Positions 10,917 through 23,200 of a stretch of 64,000 bases of DNA are shown here, piece by piece (the first letter of the stretch is position 1; each line of letters opens with the position of its first letter). The position numbers were made by a program, and so were the translations under genes. Origin of the DNA: Brasenia schreberi (taxonomy: Eukaryota > Streptophyta > Magnoliopsida > Nymphaeales > Cabombaceae). The stretch is taken from positions 10,138,501 through 10,202,500 of the forward strand of contig JAYKKT010000087.1 of NCBI GenBank assembly GCA_036023115.1, written 5' to 3'. Below the pieces are notes generated by a model. It was not told where the DNA came from, searched no databases, and worked only from the letters and a program-made list of their open reading frames with translations.

Positions 10917-11175
10917 GGTCTCCAACAGCATAATCTCGTAACAGAATATAACCAGTTGGCTTAAGGATTCTCTTGATATTTTGCAATACTAGTGGTATCT
11001 TCTCTGGAGCTAAAAAGGCATTAATGCGGTCCCCTTTGAAATCCTTGTGTGCCTTTACTAAATCAATAGTACGTTGTGAGAAGTCTCATGCATGAACAAA
11101 GATATTTTGAAAGATGGCAATCAAAGGAAAAACTGTGTTCCTAGCTCCACACCCAACCTTTGCAATTTTGTTGCT
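10900..11175 (-). pseudogene. Captured METTL2/6-type SAM methyltransferase fragment
   Basis: Reads [24 protein letters not shown], stop, DFSQRTIDLVKAHKDFKGD, then PEKIPLVLQNIKRILKPTGY and LLRDYAVGDLAQERL. These are the SAM-binding motif I (VGCGxGNT) and the later motif (LKPxGxxLxRDYAxGDLAQER) of the METTL2/6/8 family of methyltransferases that modify tRNA anticodon loops. About 40 residues that normally lie between VNAF and PEKMPLVL are missing, as if one exon had been skipped or deleted. A stop replaces the Cys of HACDFS, so it is non-functional. Confidence 0.8.
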
Positions 11176-11206
11176 TATATCGATCAAGCATAACAAAAAT
11201 AGTATA

Positions 11207-11878
11207 ATCAAGCTCATCTCTTTCAACACCATCTATCTCCTTCTCCTTCCAATGGCTCACTTCATATTGCATTCTATGAAGCTCATCATCTTCTTCAGAA
11301 GTCAAATTATGACTACAACCAGTGAATGCCAGCATATCCTTTTCATACCTGAGATGAAGAGCAACATATGGATTTCCATTTTCACGCATCCTAGAAACCA
11401 AGGTTTTTCCAGGCTCTTCAATTTGAGCAGAATACTTCAATGCTCTGTAGTTTACTCGGCATCTAAGCTTTTGTAAGGAACTTTGGATCCTATTGTTTGC
11501 AAGACATGAATCAGTATGAGTAAAATAAAGAACTTTGTGCTGCTTCAACAATGGGAGGGCCTCAGATTTGTAATAACTGACCTTGGACTAGGAGATAGGA
11601 GTTTTTTTGGATGGCTCAGTCTCTGCAAAGTCGGAGGGTAATGTCTCAACAATATCAATGTCATCCTTTAGTGTCTCCATAAAGTGCTTCCAATCAAATA
11701 GATCATTGAATACACTTTCATCAGCCCACTAGGAAGTGTGGTCCAATGAAGGAAGAACAAGAGTTGCCTTCATGATCTTAGCAATAGCAACCATATCACA
11801 TATCCCAAACCTCATCTGATTCAAGCCACCATTTGCATTTATCAAGAGATACCCAATCCATCTGTCACCCTTCTGCTA
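11207..11878 (-). pseudogene. Captured plant O-fucosyltransferase-family fragment
   Basis: One frame of about 220 codons reads [47 protein letters not shown], stop, WADESVFNDLFDWKHFMETL, VETLPSDFAETEPSKKTPIS, stop, then [47 protein letters not shown] and [14 protein letters not shown]. This is the N-terminal and central part of the plant GDP-fucose O-fucosyltransferase family (GGLNQMR and [11 protein letters not shown] boxes). Both stops are TGG-to-TAG changes. No intron interrupts the frame although genes of this family are multi-exonic, pointing to capture from spliced RNA (inference). Confidence 0.9.
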
Positions 11879-12017
11879 GCGCCACTCTAATCGCTGCTTC
11901 AGACAAAAAAACTGCACCAAACAAGTCACTGCACAGTTGCACAAACTATGCTAGATCTTGCAAATGATTTCTTTTCCATTCGGCAACTCTTGCAGGCCAC
12001 GATTTTCACCATTTACG

Positions 12018-12029
12018 GCTCTGATACCA
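12018..12029 (-). other. Primer-binding site of element B
   Basis: Plus strand GCTCTGATACCA, i.e. TGGTATCAGAGC in element sense: an exact match to the plant initiator tRNA-Met primer site, directly internal to the 5' LTR. Confidence 0.92.
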
Positions 12030-12292
12030 TGTTGAAATTCAGAATAGCATCGCAGAAAATTAAAAACAAGAAATATGATTAATATTAAGGAGGAAACATA
12101 AGAGATTGAAGGAAAGGGGTGGACCTCCAATCACACAACCATACATCCTAATACAACCTACCAGCCCTTATATAAGGAGCTGTAAAACGAAAAATGACCA
12201 AAATACCCTTCCCCTAGTATTTCGGGCAAGTACAATACTACCTAAAAACATCATAAATTATAAAACTAACATAAAGAACACTATCTTCAGTA
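12030..12292 (-). repeat. 5' LTR of element B
   Basis: 263 bases. It shares nearly all sequence with the 3' LTR except two missing blocks. The outer end reads TATCTTCAGTA where the 3' LTR has TATCTTCAACA, i.e. two transitions. With that correction the boundary falls at 12292, followed by gcaat as the target duplication. Confidence 0.85.
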
Positions 12293-12872
12293 GCAATAAC
12301 ACCAAGAAGCATGAAAGTTAAAACCTTCTAAAGTAAACAACCCGGAGGGTTGGGAAAGCGGCTGCAGTCAGTATTATCCGTATCGCACCATATCATACGA
12401 TACGGTGTGATACGTATTGTATCGTGGGCGGGGGGGTGTATCGCAAATGACAGAATATCGCACCGTATCGTACGCCCTGAGACCCTTATAAAGGTCCCCG
12501 ACCGATCGAAACCTACAATTTTTCACGAGTTTTCTCTCTCCTCTTGGGTTCCTCAAGCTCCCTAAGAGTCGGTTTTCGCCTCCTTAGTGTTCAAAGCTCC
12601 AAAATTGTGCCCTACGGTGTCCGTGCAAGCCTCCAAACTCGGATTTTGGTATATTTTTTATGTTTTTTCCATTTTTTACTTTATATTTGTTGTTTTTTGT
12701 GTTATTTCATTTTTTTTTGAATGACAAAATATGAAGTTATTAAGTGTGTGTATACGATTTTTATTGCATTCATGAAGTGGGAGACACTCGATTTGAGTGT
12801 TATTTGAAGATTGGGGATTTACGAAATGCTTTTATTTTTAGGTTTTTTTTTGAATTAAAGTACTCGATTGAG

Positions 12873-15285
12873 ATGGCAGGAAGGGGTGGTAGAGACTCTC
12901 ATTCAAAGTCTCATGATCCGGCATGGCAGTGGGGTATACCAGTTGAGGGTTCAAGGTTAAAAATCAGATGCTTATTTTATGAAAAGGTGGTTAGTAGTAG
13001 AATTTCAAGGTTGAAACACCACCTAGCAGGAACAAGAAAAGAAGTTGCTCCATGTATAGGCAGAGTTAGAAGTTTGCCAGAAGGTATTAAATGGCAATGC
13101 CTGTAGATGATTGAGAGTATACAAGAACGGAGACAACAAAAGGATGATTTTCATATGTATGAAGAAGCTAATGATGCTACTGCCACTGGATTTGGATTCA
13201 CTGATAGTTTGCCTTCAGATGCTAGAATATAGATTGGTAGTAGCAGTTCACGAGCACCTACTAGAGGAAAGAGGGTTGCAGCTGAAGACTTTGGAGGTGG
13301 CAGAAGAGGAAGTTCAGGAAGGAGTAGATGAAGAGCTTCTTCTTCTAGCATTCATTCATTCTTTCCTACTTCCACTACACCTGGTGCTCAACCAGGAATT
13401 CGTGCTGCTATGGCTTCAGAACAATTGCATGATCAAACAGACCTTGCTGTGGGAAGATGGTTTTATGATCCATGTATTCCATTTAATGCAGCAAATATTT
13501 TTTATTTTCAAGAAATGGCAGATGCAATTGCAAACATTGGTCCAGGATACAAGATGCCCTCTTATCAGAAGTTGAGAGGGAAGATATTAGATCAGACCGT
13601 CATTGAAGTGCAACAATACTGTTCGACTTTGAGACAGTCATGGAAGGAAACAGGATGTACTATTATGACAAATGGATGGACTGATAGGCAGGGAAGGACA
13701 TTGCTAAACTTTCTTTTATATTATCCTAAAGGACTCATGTTTTTGAGATCTCTAGACATGTTAGAGGAGAGGCACACTACAGAGATCCTACGAGAAGAAT
13801 TTGATAAGATTATACAGGAGGTTGGGCTATAGAATGTGGTCCAATTGATTATAGATAATACAGCTAACTACAAAGCAGTTGGGGAGGAGTTAGCTGATAT
13901 TTATGGGACTTTCTACTGGACACCATGTGCAGCCCATTGTTTAGATCTCATCATCGAGGACAATAGTGAGATGTATAAAATAAAGGCAGCAACTGAGTGT
14001 TGCCAAGATATTACAAAATTCATTTGCAACCATGTATTTGCAGACTTCTTCGTACAGCTGTAACTCAGTTCGCAACAAACTTCTTATCTGTACAGAGTAT
14101 TGTGAGAAAGAAGCAAGCTTTGAAGAGAATGTTCTCCTCAGATGAGTGACAACAATTTGCAGAGTTGCCTCAAAACAGAAGAAATAAAAAGTTGAATGAG
14201 ATTGCAGAAATAGTTTTTAGAAGTTCATTTTGGAATGCATGTGTCAAATTATTGAAAATTACTTGTCCTTTAGTGAAAGTTTTGAGATTGACTGATAGCG
14301 AGGAGAAACCATCTATGGGCTACCTTTATAAAGCCATGGACAAGACAAAAAAAGCGATCAGAAATAATTTTAATGGACTGAGTAGTCCCTGATGAGAGCA
14401 TAGCAGATGCGATACATTGAGAGATGGAGATATATGATAATGCTCTTCACTTGATGGGTTTGCCTGTTGCAATTCGTAATCGCACTACGAAGCGTCCAGG
14501 TAAATTGTTTATTTTCATATTTAAGTTGCATCTTACGTTACTGTATATATGATAATGCTCTTCACTTGATGGGTTTGCCTGTTGTAATTTGCAATCGCAC
14601 TATGATGCATCTAAGTAAATTGTTTATTTTCATATTTAAGTTGCATCTTATGTTACTGTGGATTATTATGTCTCTAATGTTTGTATTTTTTTACAGATGT
14701 TGGTGGAACAGGTTTGGAAGTAATTGTCCAAACCTTAGAGATTTTGCGGTCAGAGTCTTAAGATAAACATGTAGTACAACAGGTTGTGAAAGAAATTGGA
14801 GTGTTTTTGAACACATCCATACAAAAAAGCGCAACAGGTTGGAACACAAAAGACTTAATGATTTGGTTTATATTCATTGTAACATGCACCTTCGTGAAAG
14901 GTAATGTTGTATTACTTTCAAAATTTCAATTCAATATTGTTTAACTTTAGTTTTCAATTGTTAATATTACTTACTAATTGTTTATCTTTCTTTGTGTCAT
15001 AGGCAATTAAAAAAAGTAAATAGAGAAGAAAGTCAGTTCGATCCAACAAGTTTGGATCATTTTGATATATTAGAAGATTGGGTTATGGAAGACACTGAAG
15101 AAAATGCCCTCCTAACAGAAAAAGACGTTGCCTGGATTAATTTGGAAGGAGCGCAATAACATTATGGAGATGAAGAATTTGACTTTGAAGAATAAGGTAT
15201 GGGCGTGGATGATGATGATGATGAGGATTTGCAACAAGGAGAAGATGAAGATTATTTAGTTGATGATCCTGATTATAATTTGTAA
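12873..15285 (+). pseudogene. hAT transposase, decayed
   Basis: Starts MAGRGGRDSHSKSHDPAWQW. Domains in order: BED zinc finger (about 12917-13035; RLKHHLAGTRKEVAPC is conserved but the first Cys pair is damaged, reading CLFYEK), a low-complexity Ser/Gly linker (13150-13400), DUF659 (13410-13832, VGRWFYDPCIPFNAAN and TNGWTDRQGRTLLNFL), the core catalytic region (13836-14392, WTPCAAHCLDLIIED and FWNACVKLLKITCPLVKVLR), then the dimerisation domain after a gap (near 14780-14900, GCERNWSVFEHIHTKKRNRL) and an acidic Asp/Glu-rich tail. At least four stops and frameshifts interrupt it. The 14401-14700 part is disturbed by a tandem duplication. Confidence 0.85.
14431..14660 (+). repeat. 115-bp tandem duplication inside hAT element
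   Basis: Units at about 14431-14545 and 14546-14660 share the ATGATAATGCTCTTCACTTG start and an identical 40-base AT-rich end. The units differ at several positions, mostly transitions, so this duplication is older than the 60-bp one in element B. Confidence 0.88.
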
Positions 15286-15608
15286 AATGTAACATTATAT
15301 GTAACTGTAGTGTAAACTGTGTCTCTATTTTATTTTTTGGATTCAAATATGTAAATTTGGATGCAATTCTTCAATGTTAAATGCTCAATCTGTACTAAAC
15401 TTATATTATATGAATTTAAAGCAATTATCTGATTTTTCCTGATTTTTTCCTGATTTTTTTTTCAAATTTTTACTAATTTTTATTGATTTTTAATTAATTT
15501 TTACATTATTTTAATATTAAAGTACAATACGATACGATACGATTTGATACGATATGCCCGTATCATGGAGCCCAGCGATACACAATACGATACACGTCAG
15601 ACAACACT

Positions 15609-16240
15609 ACTGCAGTCATCATGTGAAGGAGCATAGATCGACTAGTACGAGCAGATGTTTGTATTTTGCTATTTGAGTGATAGAGAGAGGGTAACCAACC
15701 AACACACCGGCTGCAGCCACCATGTGAAGGGCGCATGAAAAGCCGTGTGAAGTGTGTAGTGGAGTAGTACCTCCTATCACAAAAGATGAGCTTTCTCAAG
15801 AGTAGAAAAACATAACTTTTGAAGTGTAGATCACAAATCACTTCATTGAAAAGAAGAAAGAAAGAGAGAGCAACCGACACCCATAGAAGATGTTTATAGC
15901 ATGAATACAATCCTAGGATGTTTGAGCTTTCTTAAATATCCTGGGTTCATTTATACCTAAATTGTAGATAATAAAGCGCTATGTCTCGAAGAAAAGGTTT
16001 ATAAGAAACGAATTTATCAGGGGTCTAGAATCCCTATTGTATTTACTTGGAGTAAGTTCAATAGTTTTCGAAAGTTTTTACAGTGTAATGTCTTTCAAAA
16101 GGAGTTAAAATGTGCCTAGAAGATATTGATTCATGTTGACTTTCTATGTTTTCTTTTATATTACCTAGAATATCACTCAAAGAAATATTTAGTTTAATGG
16201 AATTAGTAACTTATGTTGAAAAACAAACTCATTTTAAAAG
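15609..16240. other. Non-coding repeat-derived stretch left of copia H
   Basis: No credible ORF. It contains two diverged copies of a GGCTGCAG-CA-CATGTGAAGG motif (one straddling the hAT insertion at 12360/15609, one near 15711), the first of which was the hAT target. The rest is AT-rich and may be LTR or 3' non-coding sequence of the adjoining minus-strand copia copy, but I cannot show LTR ends. Confidence 0.4.
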
Positions 16241-18762
16241 AACTCAAACATATCTTGACACATGAAGCTTGTCGTTCTTGGGATCATAACATCTATAACC
16301 TTTTTTGTTTATACCATACCTCAAGAACATACATTCAATTACGTGCGTAGATAGTTCATCTTCTTTGTTTGTAAATACAAAGCATTTACACACAAATACT
16401 CTTAATCTAGAATAGTTATGTGTAAGTTTAAAAAGTTTTTGAACACGAGAAATATTTTGTAATACTGACAAAGGCATGCGATTTGTTAGATAGATAAAAG
16501 TCATAATGGCTTCTATTAGGAACTCCACTAGATACTAACAAGGTAGTGGTTTTCACAATATGTTGATGCTTTCTTTCGGCGATAATCCCATGGTTTTTAA
16601 CATATCTTGCATATTTATTTGACACAAATTCTCTTCCTAAGCCATGTATATCTAGTAAAATCATCAATAAAGATGACATAGTACGAGACTCCTCTTTTCA
16701 ACATGATTGTGTGGGACCCCAAACATACGAGTGTGCAATTTCAAATAGTTTGCTTGTATTATATGTTTTATTTGAAAATGAAAGATGCTGCATTTTGTCA
16801 AGAACACAATCTTTGTAAGAGAAATTTTCAACATCTTTGATTTAAATGACACATTCATATAACTTTGGAGTCTTTTGTGCAATAGTTGTACATCATTTAA
16901 CAAAACATTGGAATGTCCAAAATTATGCATATAATTCATTACATAGAGTCCTTCTCTATGGCCACATCCAATCACTTCTTTTGAGAGGCGATCCTCAACA
17001 ATACAACCCATACATGAAAAGGTTATAACACAACCATTATATGTTATTTTAGAAACAAAAAGTAAATTTAATTTTAATTTTATAACACTAATTTTGAAAA
17101 TTGAGAAATCTATGTTTTGAAGATGACCTATTTTATCCACCTTTAATTTAGTTTTATCGACAGTAAACACACATAAATCAAAAGGCTTTCTTGTGTATGA
17201 AGTCAAAAAATTTCATTATAAGTCATATGAAGTGACTCGCCAATCAAGTAACCAAGGAGTCATACCTTGAGTGTCATGAGCAGTGTTATCCGTATCACAC
17301 CATATTATACGATACAGTGTGATATGTATCATATCGTGGGAATCTATGATACGATACGGTAACCTATATCGTATGATACAGGTTATACGGGCGACACACA
17401 CAAAAAAATTTAAAAAAATCTTTTTTTTTCTAATTTTTTCTATTTTTTTTTAATTTAAAAATAAATTAATTTTTTTTCCAGGTTTTTGGCCTCTCTTTGC
17501 CTCTCTTCACTTCTCTCCAAGGTATCCTCCGATATGCTTGTTTGGGAAGTTGTGTATGTAACATATAAATTCAGGTTTATAATTTCATTTATTGAATAAG
17601 AATAATTTATGAACAAATAAAAATTATGATAAAATTATTTTCCTTTCTGTTACCAACTTTTAGGTATATTTCTGCTACCAGTTTCTAATTCCATGAAATC
17701 GCAAACAATAAAAAATAATTTGTTTGTCTCGGTTCATTGAGTGGGCATTTCACAACTTCACTATTTTAGGGTTCACCTTCCATGACTTCCATTGAGTTGA
17801 ACATGATCAATGTGTGTGAGGCTTCACTCAGTGAAGTGAGAAATGGAGCTGAAGCATTAGTTAAAAAGTTAATCTCCAGTAAGAGAAAAAGGAGATATCA
17901 ACAAGTAACAATATCATATCATTGAGGTGCCATAGACTCAATAATCAATGAAATAGAGTTCATCGTTTTGCTCATATATGAAAATTAGCAAATATGACAA
18001 CTATATGTACAAAGATAGCAGTTTGTTAATTTTGCTATATTAGATGAGTGGATTATGGAAGATAACGAAGAAAATGCACTCCTAATTGAAGAAGACATTA
18101 CATGGATTAATTTGAAAGGAATCGAACAACATTATGAAAGAGATAAGATTTTGATTTTGAAGTAGAAGGTAATGAAAAACTTTGAATCTTCATCAAGGAA
18201 AAGATAGAAGATTATTTAGTTAATGATCTTGATACAAATTTACAATATGTAAAATATAAATGTATTCATTTTTTGCTTTAAAATATGTAAATTTGGATGC
18301 AATTTTTTAATGTTAAATGCTCAATAGGTATTAAACTTTGCATTATATGAATTCAAAGCAATTACCAGATTTTTCCTAATTTTTCCAGATTTTTTCGGAT
18401 TTTTACTAATTTTCCTTATTTTTTTAATATTTTCTATTTTTTTAATATTAAAGTATGATACGATACACCCGTATCGTGGAGCCCAACGATACGTGTTACT
18501 ATACACGTCAAACAACACTGGTCATGAGTGAAAGTTGAGCATATTGTACCAATGATTGCCTTCTCCTTGTCTTCTATTAATAACTTTGAATCAAGACTTT
18601 AAACTTAATGAAAATACCTTAAAGGAATCTAAAAGAGAATCGAGAAGCTTTTTTTCCATGTAAACATTTTATTTTACATGGCCCGCTTCTTAATGCAGCC
18701 CCAAGAATGATTAAAGCTTTGGATAAATATTTGAAAAACACTGTAAATTTTCAAGTTCCTTG
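16240..18762 (-). mobile_element. Degenerate Ty1-copia element H
   Basis: Minus-strand copia fragments: pre-integrase/protease junction (17206-16900, NLLFVSKITYNGCVITF and VIGCGHREGLYVM), pre-integrase (LLHKRLQSYMNVSFKSKM), integrase pieces (16679-16244, ERKHQHIVKTTTLLVSSG, LTNRMPLSVLQNISR, KCFVFTNKEDELS). Same family as copia C at 2793-5238 by protein and nucleotide similarity. A hAT derivative splits it at 17281-18520 and the copia reading resumes at 18521-18762. RT, RNase H and LTRs are not seen. Many frameshifts. Confidence 0.8.
17281..18520 (+). mobile_element. Non-autonomous hAT element (internal deletion derivative)
   Basis: 1240 bases with TIR CAGTGTTATCC at the left and AACACTG at the right and a perfect 8-bp target duplication gtcatgag (17273-17280, 18521-18528). 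The right part still encodes remains of the transposase tail: DEWIMEDNEENALLIEED and TWINLKGI near 18045-18120, homologous to 15065-15150 of the larger hAT relic. The left end resembles that of the larger element too. The middle of the transposase is deleted. Textbook Ds-like derivative. Confidence 0.93.
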
Positions 18763-19366
18763 CTAAGTCACACATACACTTCTAAGGGGTAGAGTGTCGA
18801 CCTCGACAATGGTGCAACACCATCACTGTGTCGGTGTGGCATGACAAAAAAAAATTGTAACTCACGGATAAATGGGTCTGATAATGAAGATTGATTTGTG
18901 TATTATGATGAAATTAGTAGTTGTTTAACATTTATGTGTTTTGCTTTAATATAAAGTTGTGTACTTGCTATTGCAGCCGTATACAATATTAGCTTGAATG
19001 ATTTTGGCTGCGGACAATTGGTTTCTTATTTCTCATTCTGATTGGATTCTTGACTCCATAGTGTATGCCTTTGCACTGAATAATCTCTGTCACCAAACAC
19101 ATTTGAAGACCAGAAACATTGCCAGATCAATAGAACAGAAGAGTATGACATCACTAGTGGATCCTAGCACAAATACTAGCATATGCTATATCCTACAAAA
19201 GATATGGAAACTCTTTGAATCCATAACTTGGATATTTTGCAACTCATAAAATCATTCTAAGTTTCATATCATTATTAGGGAACTTCCTAATTGATACCTA
19301 GCCGTATCGCCGCACCCAAAATTTTTGAAATTTGCCTTATCCCGCACCCACACCCGTGTGACATAG
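18763..19366. mobile_element. Small TIR element, copy 2
   Basis: Ends CTAAGTCACAC (left) and GTGTGACATAG (right): inverted over 11 bases with one mismatch. Flanked by a direct repeat gttcctt (18755-18761 and 19367-19373), suggesting a 7-8 bp target duplication. Shares both outer thirds with copy 1 at 3501-4132 but lacks the RRM insert. Instead it has about 290 private bases (18990-19285) of unknown origin. The 7-8 bp duplication would fit a hAT-like or related superfamily, but this is not settled. Confidence 0.7.
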
Positions 19367-19672
19367 GTTCCTTAAATAGAGACTTCTATGTTTTGACACG
19401 CTTCTCAAGGTGGCAACTTGATAATCATAAAGAGCATAATAGACTCTAATACATGTAATGAAGATGATACTTCAACATATGAAGCGGCCAATATCTAATA
19501 CAAGTATATAAATTGGCCAATATCTAATAAAGTATACAATAATCGTGAGTTATCAAAGGATGACCCTGAAAAACCTAGAATAATAGCAAATGCACTAACA
19601 ATAGCAAATACACTCAAAAGAATGTATATAAATTGGCCAACAAGGCTTGTTCTTTATTAAATACAAGGTAAG
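19367..19672. other. Non-coding stretch between TIR element and copia D
   Basis: About 300 AT-rich bases with a short tandem motif, AATTGGCCAATATCTAATA, seen about twice with a third partial AATTGGCCAA unit. Probably flanking remains of copia H or its LTR. No gene seen. Confidence 0.4.
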
Positions 19673-19980
19673 TGTTTAATTTCATCAAATAATAATAAGA
19701 AACATAATAAAATAAGCAGTCACATCAATATTGGAATTGGGCATAATCGGCCCCTTTACTGGGCAGCCGATTGTTTCTTATTTCTCTTATTCTGTTTCAA
19801 CCCTAATTGCAAAACAAAATTTATACTAATCATATTCTAACTTAAAAGACAAAATTATCCCTACTAACAAGACACGATTCCCAATAGATCTGATCCGATC
19901 CATTGGGTCTAAACAAATAGACTTCACTTACACTTGAAATACACATCTTTTAAATAAAAACTTAACATACTACACTAACA
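19673..19980 (-). repeat. 3' LTR of copia D
   Basis: On the plus strand starts TGTTTAATTTCATC and ends TACACTAACA, with TG...CA ends. The segment at 19981-20003, CTCCCCCTCAAGTTAGG onwards, is the polypurine tract in reverse. Confidence 0.93.
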
Positions 19981-20289
19981 CTCCCCCTCAAGTTAGGTGA
20001 AAGATAGATGTTACTCCCAACTTGTTGTACAATCTCTGAAGTAGATCCCTAGGAACTGCTTTCGTCAGAATGTCCGCACATTGATGTCCTGATTGTACAT
20101 GTTCTAACTGGAATTCCTTTGCATGTACACTGTCTCATATAAAATGACAATCTATTTCAATATGTTTTGTCCTCTCATGATATACTAGGTTTGAGGCTAT
20201 CTGTATTGCTGCCTTGCTGTCACAGAATATAGAAATTGCTCTATATTCTGCCTCAACTGTCGATCTTACTACAACAGACTGTTTTTTAC

Positions 20290-23200
20290 TTTTTCACGAT
20301 ACTATATTGCTTCCAATCAATGTTATATATCCTGTGGTTGATTTTCTATCCTTAGCAGAACTTGCCCAATCAGCATATGTATAAATCTCAATGTCAGTGT
20401 GACCATTAACTTTATAAGTAATCCCATGTCCTGGAGTTGTCTTCAGATATCGTAATATATGAAATACAACATCCATATGATGTTTTGATGGAGATTGCAT
20501 AAATCTACTTACTATACTCACTGCATAGGCTATATCTGGGTGTGTAATAGTCAAGTATATCAGTTTTCCAACCAATTGTTGATACTTTATTATATCAACT
20601 TTCTCAGCTCCATCCTCCATATGTAATTTATGATTTACTTCCATTGGAGTATATGTAGGTCTATAATTTTTCATCTTCACATCTTACAGCAGATCTAAAG
20701 TATATTTTATTTTATTCAAAAAAAATGTCTTTACCCGAGTAGGCTACCTATATCATCACCAGTTACAATGATGTCATCCACATATACTAATAGTAGTATC
20801 AACCTGTCTCCCTTTTTAAAGAATTATGTATGATCACTTATACTCTTTCGATATCCCAAATTTATAATAGTGCTACTAAATTTTTTAAACTAGGCTCTTG
20901 GAGATTGTTTTAATCCGTAGATAGCTTTTTTTAATCTGTAGACTTGTTTCTTAGGATTCGGATATCTAGGTGGTAACTCCATATAGACTTCTTCCTCTAA
21001 TTCACCATGAAGAAAGGCATTCTTCACATCAAAGCGATGAAGTTCCCTATTGAAGCAGGCTTGTGCAACAAAGAGCAGAATTCTAAGCTCGACCGTGTTC
21101 ATTTTTGCCACATGGGCAAATGTTTCCTCATAATCTATCCCATAAGCTTGACTATATCCACGAGCTACTAATCTTGCTTTGTATCTTTCTAATGAACCAT
21201 ATGCTCTGTATTTAATTGTATATACCCACTTGCATGCGACTGCTTTTCTGTCTTTTGGTAAATCACTGAGTTATCAAGTTTGATTTTTTTCCAAGGCTTG
21301 AATTTCAGATTTCATAGCTTTAACCCATTCTTTGTTCGTAGATGCTTCGAAGTAGTTTTTCGGAACTTAATGTACTTATGCCTTTAGCACAAAATTATAA
21401 TAACTTTTTGATAGTCGATTATAGGAAATAAATTGGGCAATTGGGTACTTGCTGCATGATCTCTTCCCTTTTCTGAGTACAATTGGAATATATGAGTATT
21501 CTAGGTGTTGATCTCCTGTTGTCTCTATATTTTCACTTGAATCTTATATTATTTCTCCCCCTTGATCCATAGGATCTGTTTGTCTATGCCCAAATATATT
21601 TCTCTCCCCCTTTATGTATACTTTAATCTTGTTTTCTTCGGAGGATTGATCTGTCTTTGCAAGAAGCTTTTCTTCAACTGATCCTTCACTTGTACTAATC
21701 CTCGGTAAAACAACTCTTTCTTCAAAACTAGAATTAGACACATCATTTGAATTTCTGTAATATGGAGTTGTTTCAAAGAAAGTTACATCCATAGTAATAT
21801 ACTTTCTATGAGAGTTAGGATCATAGCAAATATATCCTTTCTTTTCACAAGAATATCCAATAAAGATACACTTTATCACCCTCGGATCAAGTTTATCTCT
21901 GAACTGTTAAAGCACATGTACATAACAAACACATCCAAATATTCTAGGAATGATGTGAAACGGATTACCTTCGGGTTTAATTATCTTGAATGGAGACCTT
22001 CCTGCAAGAGTTACAGTAGGAATTCGGTTCATGATATATACGGCAGTAAGAATTGCTTCTGGCCAAAAATATTTTGGAACACTATGCTCAAGAAGTAAGG
22101 TTCTAGCAATTTTCAAAATGTGTCTATTCTTTCTTTCTACTACGCCATTCTGTTGTGGAGTGTAAACACAAGAAGTCTAATGTATAATGCCATGAGTTCG
22201 AAGATATGATTCCAACTGAGTATTACAAAATTCTCCACCATTATCAGATCTGAGAGTTTTAATAGTATAACCGAACTGGGTCTTAATAAGATTATGAAAA
22301 AGTGGAAATATAGAAGATATTTCTGACTTAGACTTCATCAGATAAACAAAAGTAAGTCTAGAAAAATCATTAATAAAAGTAACAAGTACTTAAAATTTCC
22401 CAATGAAGGTATCACATATGGTCCCCAAACATCATAATATATTAGCTCAAAAGGAACAACAGATCTAGATTCACTACTAGGAAAAGTTGCTCTATGATGT
22501 TTTGCTCTTCGACATACATCGCATTAAATAATCACATCACTAGGAATTGAAAATGAGACAAACTCTCTTATTTTTTAAATAGGCAAGTGTCCTAATCTAC
22601 TATGCCAAACTTTTATTTCTTCTTCCGTAGTAATAGCTGCCAATGCTCTTTTCTGCTTTAAATTCTAATCCCCAGATAGTACGTATAAACCACTGTGTAG
22701 TTCACCACGACCAAAGATTCTTCTCGTCTTCAAATCCTGAAAAACACAGTCATATGGAGAGAATGTAACTGTACAACTAAAAGTAGATTTACTGAAAATT
22801 TCGGTATATATATCACTGAATTAAGTCTGAGATTATCCTTCTGAATTGCTCCTTTCCCTTCCATACGAATCAAGGAACCATTTGCTACTTTCACATACTG
22901 AGGAGTTGAAGTCACTTCATACTGTATAAGATTAGACTTGTTTCCTACCATATGATCGGTAGCCCCTGAATCTATTATCCAATTACAAGAAGAAATATAG
23001 TTTTTAAGGAAGTAATTATCACTAATACTATAGGAGGTAGGAGGACTCGATTCTGTCTTTGATGAAGAGGTTGAAGGTTGATCCCGTAGACGTGTTTCAA
23101 TTTCTGCAATCAGTTTCCTCAATTCTGCTACTTCATCTATAAGATTCATTTCAACTTTCTTTTCAGATATGGTTGCCACATTACTGCCATAGTTTGTAGG

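Larger units (their letters stand above)
12369..15608 (+). mobile_element. hAT superfamily transposon, autonomous-type relic
   Basis: Left end CAGTATTATCCGTATCGCAC, right end CACGTCAGACAACACT, both followed inwards by many copies of ATACGATACG-like subterminal motifs. Flanks gctgcagt (12361-12368) and actgcagt (15609-15616) are a probable 8-bp target duplication with one mismatch, and the last right-end G seems lost. The interior encodes a broken BED-finger/DUF659/hAT-C transposase. The terminal sequences match those of the 1.24 kb element at 17281-18520, so both belong to one family. Confidence 0.9.

Noticed and set aside
11114..11476. 120-codon plus-strand frame with hydrophobic stretches resembling a membrane protein
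   Set aside because: Antisense to the captured O-fucosyltransferase and METTL segments. The hydrophobicity comes from the complement of Glu/Lys/Asp codons.
12369..12560. Direct and inverted GTATCGTA repeats considered as a CRISPR-like or satellite array
   Set aside because: They are irregular subterminal repeats of a hAT element with TIRs and target duplication, in a plant genome.
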